From: Peronospora farinosa
Lineage: Eukaryota > Oomycota > Peronosporomycetes > Peronosporales > Peronosporaceae
Length of the DNA: 64,000 nucleotides
Direction of reading: 5' to 3'
NCBI GenBank assembly: GCA_947646735.1
Contig: CANTFK010000228.1
Location: 1-64,000 of the forward strand
Shown here: piece after piece, positions 53,401 to 64,000 of the stretch
Layout: the number at the start of each line of letters is the position of its first letter
Position numbering within the stretch: the first letter of the stretch is position 1
Program-made: the position numbers and the translations under genes
Notes under the pieces: model-generated
What the model was told of the DNA's origin: nothing
What the model saw: the letters and a program-made list of their open reading frames with translations, nothing else
Databases searched by the model: none

Positions 53401-54310
53401 TCACGACCACGTGGCGTCTCTCTTCAAGAGTGACGAAAAAGGTTGTATAGAATCAGCATCGTTCTTTGTATACTTGTTCAAGTAATTAGTCAAACCGAGC
53501 CACTGGAGCGAATCCGTAGGGCTCTTAAATGTGGGCCAAGAACAGATTGACGACACCTTCTCTGGATTAGCTCGAACTCCCAAATAACTCACATAGCAAC
53601 CTAAAACCGGAATCTTTGTTGCACAAAAGACACACTTCTTAAGATTCCCATATAACTTGTTGTCCCGTGTGACTTGAAACACCTGTTTCAAGTGCTAAAG
53701 GTGAACTTGGACATCAATGAGGTTTCCCTCAGCGCGACTGTGGACAAAGATGTCAAGGTAACTCGGAGCAAAGTTCCTAAGTGGTCTCAACACTTGATAC
53801 ACCATGCGATTGAAAGTGGCCGGAGAGTTCTTTAACCCTTGTGGTATCTTCAGCCACTCCCATAATATACCACCCTGGTTGCTCATCGCTGTAAGTGGGA
53901 TATCGCTCGGTCGCATCAAAACCTGTTAAAAATTTATCGGTTAGATCGATGGCACTGAAGATGACGCTTCCTGACATGGAATTTAGCACCATGTCCTTCC
54001 TGGGATTAGGCGTTTGCGCAGGAATAGTGGCATCATATAACTTATCAAACGCATGCACTATCCGCAAGCCTCCCGTAGTCTTCTTCACGCAGAAGTTTGA
54101 ACTCGAATGTAGTGAGATACTCTCACGCACATGACCCGCCTTGCGGCGGCCTTCGAAGAATGAGTCAATAGCTTCGACTTGATCTCGAGGCAACGGCCAC
54201 TGAGGTGTCAAACAATACTTCGACCCTGGCACGAGATCAATCTCGTGCCGAACACCACGGTCCGCAGGAAGTTCAGCCGGGATCTTTTCCGGGAACACGT
54301 CTGCATACTC
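53401..54310 (-). pseudogene. Gypsy D reverse transcriptase, catalytic Asp lost
   Basis: Same RT as in C: HEIDLVPGSKYC, SNFCVKKTTGGLRIVHAFDK and FSAIDLTDKF, with motif A continuing one residue pattern further than in C (no stop here). PQGLKNSPATFNRM follows, then SYLDIFVHS with one aspartate of Y-x-D-D missing. A frame change occurs between 53919 and 53900 and a stop at about 53695. The shared missing codon shows that C and D descend from an RT-dead ancestor. Confidence 0.85.
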
Positions 54311-54879
54311 GCGAGCAATGTCGTAGACAGGGTTACCAGACTCTCGCCGAGCCTCCCACGATTGTCACGAAAATCTTTCCTCACGTGCTGACTTTGGCTT
54401 AGCGCTACGAGGACACGTCCAATGCTCCTCGTGTGTCACGGTAACCACCTCGTTGGTGATCAGACACACTTGTTACAAAGTGCCTCCCTTAAGGTCACGT
54501 AGGAAATGATTCCAGGGGAGCTCTTAAGGCTTGTAATCAAAGACGCGTCACGAGGTGGACTCGCGATTTTAATGTATTGGTGTCTTTGTAGACTCCTTTC
54601 CGCGTACACGATATCTTGGACACATTCCAACGCTGAATTCTCGATGATTGTGTCTCCATCGTACTTCGAGCCACTACTCGAAGCCGACGAAACGCAGTCA
54701 GAGAATAAATCATCACCCCCTCTAGGAACTGGATGTCCTCATCGATAATGCCGGAAACACTTCGCGGGGTTATCCCATACTCGACCGTCAGCACTTGATG
54801 CGGGAGCTCCTGCTTGGCCGCCGTAAACCCGTATGGAAGACCCTGCTCAACCGCAATTTGCCCATGTGGAAAACTCAGC

Positions 54880-55215
54880 TCTACCTCAATGGGTGATTAG
54901 GTAAACCCGACTCAACCATCATGTTATCGTGTGGAGAATCCTGTCCGTCCACGTTGTACTCGTGTGGGATCCCCTGCTCAACCACAGTGAGTGATGATGG
55001 GAACCCCGGTTTGACCATCATGCTCACAAGCGCGGACTCCTGTCCATCCACGTCACACTCATCGGCGAGCTCTTGCTCGTCGTCACATTGCCTTTGTAGA
55101 AGTCGTGTGCTTAACCACAATGGGTGCAGATGGGAACCCCGGGTTAACCACTGCATTCACGTGCGGGAACCCCTATTCGACCGCATTACTGACGTCCGGG
55201 AACCCCGGTTCGAGC
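54880..55215. repeat. GGGGTTCCC-type linker repeats of Gypsy D
   Basis: Reverse-orientation counterpart of 42300-42800, shorter by several units, with the same GTTCCC-containing core. Confidence 0.75.
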
Positions 55216-55495
55216 GCGTCGTCCTTGTTGTTCTTCACGATGTGAAGCGAGATGTCACTCTTGAAGAATAGCACAAGCGGTACAGAGAGGGACATCGATC
55301 GCTCTGTGCGCCACCTGCATCGTGAAGGCACGATCCACGACTGTGACGTTGGGCCAGTCACTTGGAGACACCAAGAGATGAGTAAAGACTTCAGTGACGT
55401 CAAACTTGCGTCAACGTCTCACTGATCTAGCTAATTAGTCGATATGGGGCTTATAACGTGCCAACCGTAGAAGGCCCAGGATGCAATCGAATGCA

Positions 55496-56700
55496 TTAAA
55501 ATACATCGCGATCACCAAAAATCATCATTACTGCGAATACGTCAAACGTGTACGGCAATGACACTTCGCGCCGCGATACGCGGTGTGGTTTCCCGTCACA
55601 AAACATGACGACGACTTGGCCAGGTCCCTCACGGACCTGAATGCTGGGAGGCAGCATCGATAAAAATGTGTCACAAAAGGAATTGTTCGTCGCTCCTGAG
55701 TCCAGGAGTGCTCGTAGAAGTCGCCGGACACCGGTTACATGTAAATTGACATTAATCAGACGTGAATCACCACTCGTAGTGGTGGCATTTAACCGTGCGC
55801 GCAGCGCAGGAGGACTCGAAGGTTGGTCTGCCACCGGGGGACCCGGACCTCCGTTCCAACCATTAGGGCGCCCTGCACCTACTGATCCCGACCGTTTTTT
55901 GGACGTACGGACGGTACAGCACCCTCATGATGGGCGTCCACTACATGCATCGATATCGGCGCTGGTGCGCGGCACTCAGCTGCGCGATGCACTGGCTTGC
56001 GTCAACGAAAGCAAACCATTTGATGCCCGTTGCGAGCGTCAACCTTATGGGGAGTGACACGTCGTCGGTCACCCAATGACTCAATCACGTCAATCTCCAT
56101 AGATTCCGGACCAGAAGGCCAGAAAACGGTGACGACCGAGGGTTTGGCATAGGCTTTAGTGACCCTAAAGTCCTCACTGAGGGCAATAGCAAATGCCTGC
56201 TCTAATGTGGTAGGCTCCGCGCGCTCGAGCGATAAGCTAGTCTACCCCTCACGCACACCATCCACAAAGACATTCGCCTGCGTGTACATGCCCATAGGAT
56301 GCGTGATAATACACGACGCCAGATGCCTAGCCATCTGCACGTAGTCGCGCATCGCCATTTTACCCTGTCGCATAGACAGAAACCTTGATCGCACCAGCTT
56401 CTCCTCTTGCGGTGGATCGAAGGCAAGACGAAGATCGTCCTGGATGGTATACAGGGTGGGGAGCGCGTGCTCGTCCACAACTAGCTTATCAAGGGATCAC
56501 TCCTTGGCCTCCCGGTGAGGCGGGAAATAAGGAAGTTGACCTTCGCCTAGGGCGCCTCGAGACTTCTCGAGGCACTTTCGGAACCATCGAATCTGCGGCA
56601 ATTGATCATTACCTTCTCCTGAGTAGAAGGAGGTTATCATCTTCACGGCATCATCCCGTGCAGGTCACGAGGGAATTAAAACTCGCCAATTAGATTCGCT
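55496..56700 (-). pseudogene. Gypsy D gag and protease
   Basis: The protease frame 55834-55496 has ALLDSGATNNSF (active-site aspartate kept) and PYTFDVF. Upstream, 56480-56060 reads capsid pieces ([46 protein letters not shown]), ending with the same premature stop after VREG as in C. The zinc-knuckle region at about 56020 follows. It is a broken copy, closely matching C. Confidence 0.8.
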
Positions 56701-56938
56701 GAGCTTGCGTGCCATAATTTGGTGTATGGCAAGACGTTGCTCATTAGGGGTCGCTGATCTCATCAGCGACGCGACGAATGCCTCTCTTGCTATCGCCGCG
56801 AGGCGATTAAAGGCATCTCATTTAGCACCAGTGAGATGGGTAAGGTCGCGTACTCTAGAAAAAAATCTGGAGAGTCAAAGTACGACAACTCGCTCATCCC
56901 ATACGCGGGTATAGGAAGTTCCATCAAGTACTATCAGG

Positions 56939-57278
56939 TGTAATGGAGCTAGAACGTATTGTCGCTAGCTCACACATGCGATTAAGGAAGACTTGAGCCC
57001 AAGTAATAGGAAATTTAGTAAATCTAGCTCTGATTTTTATATTGTTATAATTCGTACTAATTACGAAGATCTCTAAGTCGTGATAGATACGACCGTGTTC
57101 CCGCCTTTCATGAGATTCTCATTTTTTCAAAGTTGATCTATTATTGGTGCATATTGGGTATTTAGGCACCAATAATAAACCAATAAATGCCGCGCTGTGC
57201 TCTCTATTCGGGCACAGCACCTGCCTATAAATGTAATTGTTCACTTCTGATGTGTTATATGCAATGCGACCCATTACA
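56939..57278 (-). repeat. 5' LTR of Gypsy D
   Basis: On the minus strand, TGTAATGGG...CTCCATTACA, 340 bp, with the perfect terminal pair TGTAATG/CATTACA. It aligns with 40280-40615 and 5844-6184. By eye it is more diverged from the C LTR than the internal regions of C and D are from each other. Confidence 0.85.
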
Positions 57279-57449
57279 CACTACCCCTCACCACCATGGA
57301 TCCAACTGACCTTTAAAGTCCTCACATTTCGAAACGCGCTTCAACACAAATATTTTAGATTGCAAACTAAGGCTACAGTATTTCGAAGTACTGTTTGACA
57401 TCCTTAGGGCACGTCATGACTTTAGCATTTAATCATAAAAAATTTCAGC

Positions 57450-58010
57450 TGCATCCTGTGGGTCCAATAGCTGACTTAACCGAAACAGGACAGCTAGGTG
57501 AATTAACATTTGCCAACCCGTACAAAAGATTGTAACGATTGCCGTTCATCTCGCATTTTATATGGTGAGCTTTCTCGTGAACTAAGAAATGCGGAAGTTT
57601 TAATAATGGATCACAATAGTATCGTTTATCGCTCCTGACATGTCGAATATAATCATGTCAAAACCACATATCGTAAGAAATTGTCGTTTGAAGAGCGATT
57701 GGGGTTTCCTTCACCCCTTGTGAGAGCCTTGCCATGATTTCGGGCATTTTTAAGATCCAGTCATAATCGTCAATAAATCCTTTCATTTTAGGGAAACCTC
57801 GCTTTGCTCTTTTCTGCATAATTCGTTCAAGATCTTCTGCAGTTGGTGGACAAAAGTACTTTCCCCCGAATATATCAGTCACTTCACTGCAGAAGTGATC
57901 CAAGCAGTCGCTAGCAGTAGATTCCTTTAACCCAACATACTCATTCACAGCATCATAAGTACAATTCCATACGCTAACATGCTAATTGCAGCAGCAGCTT
58001 TTTGTCAAGT
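57450..58010 (-). pseudogene. Harbinger-type transposase remnant
   Basis: The minus-strand reading gives ESTASDCLDHFCSEV, then PPTAEDLERIMQKRAKRGFPKMKGFID (first catalytic aspartate of the DDE set) and TPIALQTTISYDMWF, then a stop. After it, CEMNGNRYNLLYGLANVN corresponds to the usual NG-x-Y-x-L-YYLADGIYP block in which the second aspartate (D of ADG) is replaced by N. This is the transposase family of Harbinger elements, widespread as plant-transposon-like proteins in oomycetes. The open part is 57948-57658. Two stops and lost catalytic residues show it is dead. Confidence 0.7.
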
Positions 58011-58429
58011 TGAAGATCCTGCCTTATGAGCGCGTTGAACTATTGTTCGAAGTACGAGCCCTGCTCTTTAATTCCTACGACAGCACGTAGTAATAATGCT
58101 CGCCGAATTTTAATCTAGGTGGAATATGTAGACGGACACTTTAAAGAAGCTGCCACATGCTACTAGCACACACCCTCAAGCAGCCTGAAGAAGCAGTTAA
58201 ACCGTTTTTCCTCCGCGTGCGGTGGTGGTAGTGTTGGTCAGCGCCGAAGCGCTGTACCAAACGTTGCCGGTCGCCTTTAAAGAACTTCTACAACAAGTGC
58301 TTCACTTACGAAACGCAGGAGCTTATTTCACTTTTCTTGGCAGTGAGTTATGTTAAGCAAATTCAAGACATGACTTATATTTAATAGAAATTAACTATGA
58401 TTGATCTAACTGCTAATTTGTCAGATGTA
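58011..58429. other. No gene seen
   Basis: Stop-rich sequence between the transposase remnant and the LTR-like segment of element F. No repeat recognised. Confidence 0.4.
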
Positions 58430-58710
58430 AAGATCGGTTACGCGTCTTTAGAAGCGTATCCTTACGTGCAAGCAAGAACTGTATTTAAGCTCGCTGACGA
58501 CGTCCTTCGTCAGCGAACTTAAATACAGTCGCCATGACGCCCAGTCCCAAATGGGCGTAATCATGTTAAATGTGAATCTATCCATGGATATCACATCCAC
58601 GATGGTGGGTCACATTGATGTGCCGCGCTTAAGTGCGAGTCCAAGGTACCACGTACCCTTTTAGACTTATCACATACTTATAGGACTCGTGTAACTATTA
58701 ACCCGTTACA
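58430..58710 (+). repeat. Candidate LTR end of Gypsy F
   Basis: The segment ends AACCCGTTACA just before TCATCCCCCTC and a gag-like ORF starting MPPKRGK at 58767, the arrangement expected for an LTR followed by gag. Its start was not found. It contains a strong hairpin at 58479-58528. Confidence 0.45.
58479..58528. repeat. 22-bp inverted repeat in LTR F
   Basis: Arms 58479-58500 and 58507-58528 pair with one mismatch (C/T position) around a 6-nt loop. The arms read CTGTATTTAAG followed by TCGCTGACGA. Confidence 0.9.
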
Positions 58711-58766
58711 TCATCCCCCTCTATTCAGCGATTTTAACATTTCAAGAAAACATCGAAAGCAAGAAG

Positions 58767-60050
58767 ATGCCACCGAAACGTGGTAAGGCTGATGGGTCGC
58801 CTGCAAAGGCGCCCATGCAGACCAGCACAAAGCGTACGCGCCGCGATAACTTTCGTCCGTCGCTAAGTGTCTCTGTGACAACGCCGACATCTAATGTCAG
58901 CTTGTGAGAAGAGAACACTGGTTCATCCTGACTATGCTGCGGATGAAGACTTGTCTCTCATTGTTGACTACAATGCGAGTACACCATTGCCATTACCCTT
59001 CAGATGTAATATGCACAATGCTCTGATGGGACATTTGTCCACATCATTTGAGACACCCAACCTTCAGGGAGATTCCATTCTTCTTAAAAGCGAGGTTCAT
59101 GCCTCGTCGTCTGCGCCAACGAGCGCAGCGACCATAACAGAGCGTGATGCTTCGAAAGAAACAGCCGCGGCTCAACAGCAGGTCGAAGATTCGAAATCGT
59201 CCGCCTTTCGCCTGCAGTCTTGGCAATCCATTAAGGAGAGTCAGACATAGGCGAGGGTGAGCTGAAAGCCTCTTCGACTTCACAGTCGGGCTCACTAGCA
59301 CGCCGTCGAGAGGGCGGCTACGTGAGTGGTGTCTTGACACCAATGCCGACGCCATCCGAGTGACCACGCTCGATTGATAATAGTGCGACGCTGTTAGAGC
59401 GTGCCACTATTGACGCTAATTAACTTTTTAGCGTCTTTTTATTATGGAAAAGACAGGGCAAAGCACGAGGTCGTGCTTTCCCTATCCCCGTCGTGTTTGC
59501 GTTCGAATGTTATAAGCGACAAATACGAGGCAGAGTTCCTGCGCCGTGCTAAACCGCATGCAGATGCAGTGAAACAGCGGTCGCAGCGAATCAGCTTTGC
59601 TATGAAGCGTGCGAGGAAAATATTGGGTGACAAAATACCCCCAACCCTTCTCGCCACGCCACCCTTGCAAGTATAGTAGATCGAGTGCAGCTGGTGCTTC
59701 TGCTCGAAGAAGTCACCAGCCCAGGCACGTCGACGCGCAACGAGTCAAGGGGTGTTTCAGAGTCGAAACTCTTCGGGTATTCTTTTCATTAGACATGATT
59801 CTAAAGATTTTGCAATACATGGCGGTGGGCCAACAACCTTCCAACAAGGAAGCGTGTGTTCCTTCCCGCATCCACGAACACAGAAGGCGCCAGATAGGAG
59901 TGGCAATTACGCCCAACTACTCGCGGCTGCCTATCCTGCTGTCGTTCAGTAGAAGGCGGAGAACGCTTCGCTAAGAGAGAGGTGGCTGATCTCTCGAATC
60001 AAGTCTCGCAACTGAATTCGTATTTACGAGATCTGAGGTCGAAGGATATG
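58767..60050 (+). pseudogene. Gypsy F gag remnant
   Basis: MPPKRGKADGSPAK starts at 58767 with a basic N-terminus (KRTRRDNFRPS), then frame breaks. 58894-59250 is open for 118 residues with no recognised domain. After 59400 the frames include a C-terminal helical segment, ADLSNQVSQLNSYLRDL, near 59980. Position after an LTR-like segment and composition suggest Gag, but no zinc knuckle is seen. It ends at about 60050, where sequence of element G begins on the opposite strand. Confidence 0.45.
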
Positions 60051-61523
60051 ACCACCTGAAACTTCGTTTGGATTTTTTGGAGATACTAGTGATGAGACAC
60101 CCGCGTCAAGCGCGTAGTCCTCCTCGATCACCAAGTCCTCTATCGCCTTACTCGTATACGGGAAGTCGTTCACCTTCTCCGTCACCTGATCGGCAACGAC
60201 GCTCGACTCACAGTCGACGTCACCATTGGTATCGTTAGAACGATGTGGATATGTGATCTCTTCTGGATCAACATATTGTTTCAGACGACCCACGTAAAAT
60301 ACGGGGTGCGTCTTCATATACGGTGGGAGAGTGAGCCTATAGTTCAAGTATTCAACCTCTTCAACCACTGTAAAGGGCCCAATGAATCGGGGCAATAGCT
60401 TAGTAGTACCACCAGGTACTCCAAAATTGCATTTGTAGGTAGGGTAGCAGTACTTGATAGCAATTTGTCCCCCACACTGAAGTGTTCATTGTTTTTGCGA
60501 CCATGTTGGTCCGCATATTGTTTTTGCTTTTCCTGTGCGCTTGCCACTGCGTCACGGACTTTACGTGTGATGGCTAATCGCTCATTCACGAAGCGCTGAG
60601 CTTCGCTCACGCTTTTAGCATCCAGCTCGCCGATGACACCTCCAAGAGGTCGTTCATGAGTCGACGCTGTTGATAACACTATAGTGTCATCATTAAGGAG
60701 CACTGTCATTTCTTGCCGTGCCTCCTCATTGACACCTATAGGTACCGTGACCACTGCTAAACTAGCAGTGTCACTAGGGAAACCTTGGCCCTCTTTGGAA
60801 TTCGCACCGAGCGAAGTGAGAGGCCCCCCCCCACTAAGACTCGGGCTGTGCACAAACGAGACTGGCGTCTGAGGACGATGGCGCATCCCTCAATTTAAAA
60901 CGGTGTTTCACCCGTACTGGCGTGAACACTGTTATTAATAGCGAGCTCCACAAAGCAAAAGTGCTTGCTCCATTACTGAGGAGTCGCTATTGTGCGCAAT
61001 ACATCCGCCACGACTCGATTGGCTCGTTCTGTTTAGCCATCGATCTGGGGATGATCGGCAGTTGACATGTGGAGCTTGCTACCCAGCAGCTCAAACACAT
61101 GACGCCAAAAACCTGACGTAAAACGCGGATCCCGGTCCGATACTATGGACTCGGGCATCCCGTGTAGTCGATACACGTGATCCAGAAACAAGAGGGCAGC
61201 CTATTTTCATGAGATCTTGGTGCTACATGTTGCCAAATGCACCATCTTGCTCAGTCTGTATACAAAAACAACGAGCCCCGTCCTGCCTTTATGGTCAGGC
61301 GGTAAGCCAAACATGAAGTCTAAACTGACCGACTCCAACATTCAGTTGGAATCGGCAGTGGCTTCAGTGGCGCACCGTTCGAAAATGCAGGCTTTATGCG
61401 CTGACACTCTTCGCAAGACCGAATATAGTTGGCCACCCACCGATAGGTGGGGCCACCAAAATTCCTCTGACACTCGTAATAATGTCTTTTCACGGCCCAG
61501 ATGCTCACTAGATGGCGCATCAT
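60024..61523 (-). pseudogene. Gypsy G integrase remnants
   Basis: 61523-61320 has SCEECQRIKPA (the C-x2-C of the zinc domain). The catalytic core from 61320 to 60900 is broken into short frames. 60886-60344 includes KVRDAVASAQEKQKQYADQHGRKN and FSVGDKLLSS, typical of the integrase C-terminal side. 60395-60024 reads PRFIGPFTVVEEVEYLNYRLTLPPYMKTHPVFYVGRLKQYV, the GPF/Y segment that ends many Gypsy integrases, then an acidic tail. No chromodomain is seen. Confidence 0.75.
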
Positions 61524-61559
61524 GGCACTCGTGAAGTATCATCAGCTTGAGATCTGTGT

Positions 61560-62346
61560 CATGAGGGACATAGATTCTCAAGGGATCATAGGGTGACAGT
61601 TGATGCCATAACAGACCATCACTGTAACTAAAGCGATTTAGCTTCGCTTTGAGGTGCGACGGAAGGGTAACCTTACATCCACCAAAATGATCCAACAGCA
61701 GGCGAAAATGTTCGTCCTGACTGTAGCACTCCTTTAAATAGGAGCCCATTGAGCTCGTCACATGGTAGGCTTTCATGGCTGCCAATGTTGACGACTCAAC
61801 TTGTGCTTTCGCACGAGACACACTGTCCTGGTGTCTTGTATCGAAGTCTGGTCTGCGCAACAACAACGCGTCAGCCAAGACATTCGACTTACCCGGCTTG
61901 TATTCAACTTCAAAATTAAATTTAGAGAAGAATGTTAACCATCTCGCCATTCTCGGCGAGAGGTGCGGTGAATTTATAGCGGTCCGCAGTGATGCGTGAT
62001 CCTTATAAACCACAAAAGGCTCGGTTCCCAAGAGGTGCACCCGAAACTTTCCAAGGGAATACTTAATTGAAAGTAGCTCCTTGTCATGCACAGGGTAATT
62101 CAGCTCTGCCGCTTTCAAAAGCCAAAACTGATACGAAATGACACGTCTAACGCCGCTGCCATCCTTCTGCATGAGCGCGCTGCCGATTGCAAAAATTCTT
62201 GCATCGCAGACGACGCTAAAGGGCTTATCCGCGTCTGGCAATGCGAAGACCGGTGCCTCTACAAGAGATTGCTTCACTGATGTGAACGCATCTTCTTGTT
62301 CCTTTGACCAATTCCATTCTGTATTTTTTTTCAAAAGGCCAGACAA
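61560..62346 (-). pseudogene. Gypsy G RNase H and linker to integrase
   Basis: The frame 61342-62346 holds VVCDARIFAIGSALMQ, DKELLSIKYSLGKFRVHLLG and VYKDHASLRTAINSPHLS, then VEYKPGKSNVLADALLLRRPD. This is a Ty3-type RNase H with its main acidic residues present (DA, E in DKELL, KDH). The frame continues to the integrase N-terminus (LRIYVPHDTDLKLMILHECHDAPSSEHLGREKTL), whose histidine pair is visible. It becomes unreadable near 61450, where a parallel frame takes over. Confidence 0.8.
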
Positions 62347-62740
62347 CGGCTTAGTCTGATCGCATAATTCTTGCTGTACTTATGCAAGTAGTTAGCGAGC
62401 CCAAGAAATTGGCGCAGATTCTTCACGTGTCGTGGGACTGGCCATTCCTTTACAGCCTTTACCTTTTCGGGGTCTGTTCGTACACCATGTTTACACACTA
62501 TGCAGCCCAGCACACATTGGCTCGCTTGTCGAAGAACTCATCGATGTAATCTACTTGTTCCTTCGGCAACGGCCATTGCCTTTTCACGCAATACGTGATG
62601 CCAGGCTCCAGATCAATCTCGGTCCTGATGCCCCTATCGGCCGGTTGGCGGCTCGGCACTTTTGCTGGAAACACATCACGGTGTTTCCACAGAACATATA
62701 GAACGGGATGCTTTCGAGGCATCCCAGCTTTAAGCAGCAA
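62331..62740 (-). pseudogene. Gypsy G reverse transcriptase with core deletion
   Basis: The N-terminal edge is present (HRDVFPAKVPSRQPADRGIRTEIDLEPG, then RQWPLPKEQVDYIDEFFDKR) and joins at about 62517 to the post-palm segment LGCIVCKHGVRTDPEKVKAVKEWP, followed by LRQFLGLANYLHKYSKNY. Everything between, including motifs A, B and Y-x-D-D, is missing: roughly 130-140 residues by comparison with C. The element cannot reverse-transcribe itself. Confidence 0.8.
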
Positions 62741-63525
62741 ATCGTTTTATTGTTGTCGGTCTCCAAGACGCTCTCATCCATTGTGGATAAAGAGCAACAG
62801 TCCACCACGTTCTCTTCTGGAACTGGTGCGACTATCTCGTGGATCTTTTCTTCCTTTAATTCGGACAGGAACAGATCCCACGTCAGAGTTACTATCTCCT
62901 CGGCAGATGCCAAGACAAGTTGGAGCACCTCAATTAAGAATGCCTCCGGCATCTTGTCTTCGACGACCTCAAACAACTCGCTCGTATGTCCGTCCTCTTG
63001 GACCGAGACTGATCCAAGGGTCACTCGTTTCGACGTGCCCTTGATCGTCTTAATACGTCTGGTGCTCGTTCTTCGAGTCACCACGACCTTTGAACTGGAA
63101 GAAGGTGTCGTTTCTGTAAAACCCAACACACTCCTTCAGACGCACCGGACTCATTGCTCTGTGCCGGTTGTTGTGGCGCTTGACTTCCTGTCAGACCACC
63201 ATCAACTGCCACAGGCTCTTGGCTCTGTGCAGGACTATTGGACGCATGACTACCCCATTCACTACACCAGTCTTTTCGACCTGGGTAGGAATATGTGTCA
63301 CCTGGCTTTCCGCTAGTGCAATTCCAACTACACCAATCTTTTCGAGCTGGGTAGCTCCTGGTGTCGATTGACATACCGTCATCGCACCCTCGACTGTGTT
63401 GGACACAGCATCAGCCACACAAGCATCTCGCAAGAGCACATCCTTTCCGGTGTCTTGCGTAGAGCTAGCGACTCTGCGTGTACGCCAGTCTATCCATGGT
63501 TAGTGTTTAGCCAACCAAGTCATGC

Positions 63526-63882
63526 CTAGGATGAGTTCATACGGACTCTCCATACGTAGCACTGTGACTTCTCTTTACAAGAGAAGTCGCTGAAACTGAA
63601 GGCGAGTTCAACTTGAACTCCCTCCGATTTAACGAGCGCGCCGTTCGCTAAACGAACGATCGCCTCTTCTCGCTTGCCATCCTGGCAAAGCGACTCATAA
63701 CTCGCCGGTCTCCTTTTCATAGCCGCGAGTTTCACAAAGTTTTGTGATGCACCCGAATCCACGAGAAGGGTCATCACTTGGTCATAGCCTCGTACTCGAG
63801 CGCTATAGACCAAAAGGGTTGAGGTCCGACCTTTCGGAACCTCAGGGACTATGCTACTCAATTGTTCGATAACCCGGAACAT
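63526..63882 (-). pseudogene. Gypsy G protease
   Basis: 118-residue open frame with the retropepsin motif LLVDSGASQNFVKLAAM near its middle. VRLANGALVKSEGVQVELAFSF follows, the family pattern of the next strands. It differs in sequence from both the A/B and the C/D proteases. It ends at a stop at about 63526; the next segment is a linker with a twice-repeated KDWCS motif (63250-63370). Confidence 0.75.
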
Positions 63883-64000
63883 AGGGGTAGCTTCAGCGTC
63901 CGCGACAGTAGGGCATCCCGCCCCTACTGCGCTCTCACAATTCCCGACCCATCTTTGGCAGGTTCTGAACCCGTGCGTCGTGCAAGCTGGTTTTTAGCAC

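Larger units (their letters stand above)
51410..56938 (-). mobile_element. Gypsy D internal region, 3'-truncated
   Basis: The inverted counterpart of element C, in the same order on the minus strand. It is nearly identical to C over long stretches; for example, the 140-residue peptide at 51837-52259 equals that at 45317-45739. It keeps the segment near 51505-51783 that C lacks, but stops earlier at its 3' end (about 51410) and has no 3' LTR. Frame lesions are numerous. Confidence 0.85.
60024..64000 (-). mobile_element. Gypsy G, partial, runs off the window
   Basis: Minus-strand Gypsy element with protease (63882-63526), linker (63480-62750), RT with its core deleted (62740-62340), RNase H (62346-61800), integrase zinc region (61560-61320) and integrase C-terminus (60886-60024). 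Gag and the 5' LTR would lie beyond 64000. No 3' LTR is visible at the 60024 end, where F sequence in the opposite direction takes over. Confidence 0.8.

Noticed and set aside
1..64000. tRNA, rRNA or small RNA genes
   Set aside because: None recognised by eye on either strand; short RNA genes could be missed without a covariance search.

Overview
The window is nuclear DNA of an oomycete, most likely a Peronosporales plant pathogen (Phytophthora or a downy mildew). Support: (i) a near-match to the oomycete core promoter (Inr plus FPR) lies 45 nt upstream of the start of a secreted-protein gene at 22801; (ii) the host genes are eukaryotic with short GT-AG introns of 63-82 nt; (iii) about two thirds of the sequence is LTR-retrotransposon DNA of the Ty3/Gypsy and Ty1/Copia types in nested, truncated and inverted copies. 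The species cannot be named from this sequence alone.

Layout. 1-1350: end of an unrecognised host gene. 1544-1891: Copia RNase H scrap. 1916-20984: a Gypsy complex of one chromodomain family. It has a 5' LTR, a degenerate copy A (to about 10080) fused directly to copy B (10080-16931), an antisense gene (17147-20046) and a 3' LTR. Copy A contains a gag-protease piece from a second Gypsy family, a solo LTR of that second family, a 314-bp MITE-like insert and a 35-bp hairpin. Both copies carry two RNase H domains; the first has lost catalytic residues and the second keeps them.

21000-28000 is a small gene island: a secreted acidic repeat protein (22801-23691), two oppositely oriented remnants of a Lon protease gene, and an intact eight-exon V-ATPase subunit C gene (26125-27876, minus). 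28000-30500 holds no clear gene but has a transposon-like segment bounded by GACCCACCCCA repeats. 30507-35755 is a young Copia element with 378-bp LTRs that differ at one site I could see and a CGCTT target duplication. Its polyprotein start codon lies inside a primer-binding site that matches the initiator-tRNA anticodon arm.

36083-40279 is a graveyard of Gypsy pieces. Within it is a strikingly AT-rich 0.29-kb fragment that reads as a phage/mitochondrial-plasmid type single-subunit RNA polymerase. 40280-46130 (plus) and 51410-57278 (minus) are two highly similar, defective Gypsy copies in inverted orientation. They bracket a host block: PEX5 (46430-48592, minus, three exons), a two-PDZ protein (49388-50332, plus) and remnants of another host gene (50760-51275). 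57280-64000 contains a Harbinger-type transposase remnant, a Gypsy gag region (F) and a minus-strand Gypsy element (G) that runs off the window.

Functional host genes are therefore few: the V-ATPase C subunit (proton pumping on endomembranes), PEX5 (peroxisomal matrix import), a PDZ scaffold-like protein and a candidate secreted effector. The rest is transposon biology, including several features (degraded first RNase H, antisense gene, anticodon-loop priming, plasmid-polymerase fragment) that merit checking.
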